From Pirellulales bacterium (GTDB lineage: Bacteria > Planctomycetota > Planctomycetia > Pirellulales > Thermoguttaceae), in contig DAOWNK010000055.1 of assembly GCA_030642635.1 (NCBI GenBank), positions 1-14,708 of the forward strand: a stretch of 14,708 nt of DNA. The letters are read 5' to 3'. The notes below the pieces were generated by a model. It made no database searches. It was not told where the DNA came from and saw nothing but the letters and a program-made list of their open reading frames with translations. The position numbers and the translations under genes are program-made. This document shows positions 14,552 to 14,708 of this stretch, one piece after another. How positions within the stretch are numbered: position 1 is the first letter of the stretch; every line of letters starts with the position of its first letter.

Positions 14552-14708
14552 AGCAAGAGGTAGTTACAGTGAACTGAGAGCTTGTGAAACAATTCAACAC
14601 ATAGATTTCGACTACTGTGGCCAAGAGTGTTATGATTTTCCAGAACCGGACAGTTCGATCGCTTAATCCCGTTGTGTGCGGGCCGGATGGTTGCGCGAGA
14701 GAGCAATC

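Noticed and set aside
14463..14666. Possible small plus-strand gene of 67 codons near the window end
   Set aside because: It has no ribosome site, overlaps the transporter leader, the palindrome and the heptamer repeat, and shows no recognisable motif.
14550..14708. Minus-strand frame of about 52 codons open to the window edge, ending in the heptamer repeat
   Set aside because: Its third codon positions are not GC-biased like the real genes here, and a run of this length is not rare by chance. More sequence to the right would decide.

Overview
The window is GC-rich, gene-dense chromosomal DNA. It most likely comes from a planctomycete, probably of the Pirellulales. The support is a protein at 12870-13418 of a small membrane family I associate with that group, a kinase/vWA pair of a type common there, a YhaO/YhaN-like pair with a distinctive nuclease variant, and patchy use of Shine-Dalgarno sites. 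This assignment rests on recognising families by eye, not on a search.

Layout, left to right. (1) 1-2755: tryptophan synthase beta (trpB) and alpha (trpA), split by a RelB/RelE-like toxin-antitoxin pair that brings its own near-consensus promoter. (2) 2817-5472: a divergent Ser/Thr-kinase-like protein with C-terminal helical repeats, followed by a TerY-like von Willebrand A protein with an altered metal site. Between them lies a large hairpin built from 7-bp repeats. (3) 5469-7154, minus strand: a formyltransferase-like domain fused to a beta-propeller-like domain, convergent with and overlapping the vWA gene by 4 bp. (4) 7155-7462: a divergent intergenic region holding a candidate minus-strand promoter, a small hairpin, a 30-bp nearly perfect inverted repeat (192 bp end to end) and a 9-bp triplicate. 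(5) 7463-12000: a translationally coupled Mre11/SbcD-like (YhaO-like) and Rad50/SbcC-like (YhaN-like) pair. The nuclease-like partner has lost several catalytic residues. The ATPase has two membrane segments where SbcC carries its zinc hook. (6) 12076-12813: a gene I do not recognise, with a candidate promoter of its own. (7) 12811-12863: a palindromic repeat pair at a convergent junction. (8) 12870-14460, minus strand: the small membrane protein and an AI-2E/PerM-family transporter, probably one operon. (9) 14461-14708: intergenic or edge sequence with a 7-bp repeat and a palindrome, and no convincing gene.

How the genes fit together: TrpA and TrpB form one enzyme, so a self-regulating toxin-antitoxin pair between them probably separates control of the two subunits. 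The kinase and vWA protein look like two parts of a TerY-type phosphorylation triad whose PP2C phosphatase is absent here. The YhaO/YhaN-like pair looks like a membrane-tethered relative of the Mre11-Rad50 complex. The most noteworthy signals are the toxin-antitoxin pair inside the trp locus, the degenerate nuclease beside a membrane-anchored SMC-like ATPase, and short repeats (several of period 7) that lie at gene edges and in two cases supply the stop codon. No rRNA, tRNA, CRISPR array, transposase or integrase was seen.
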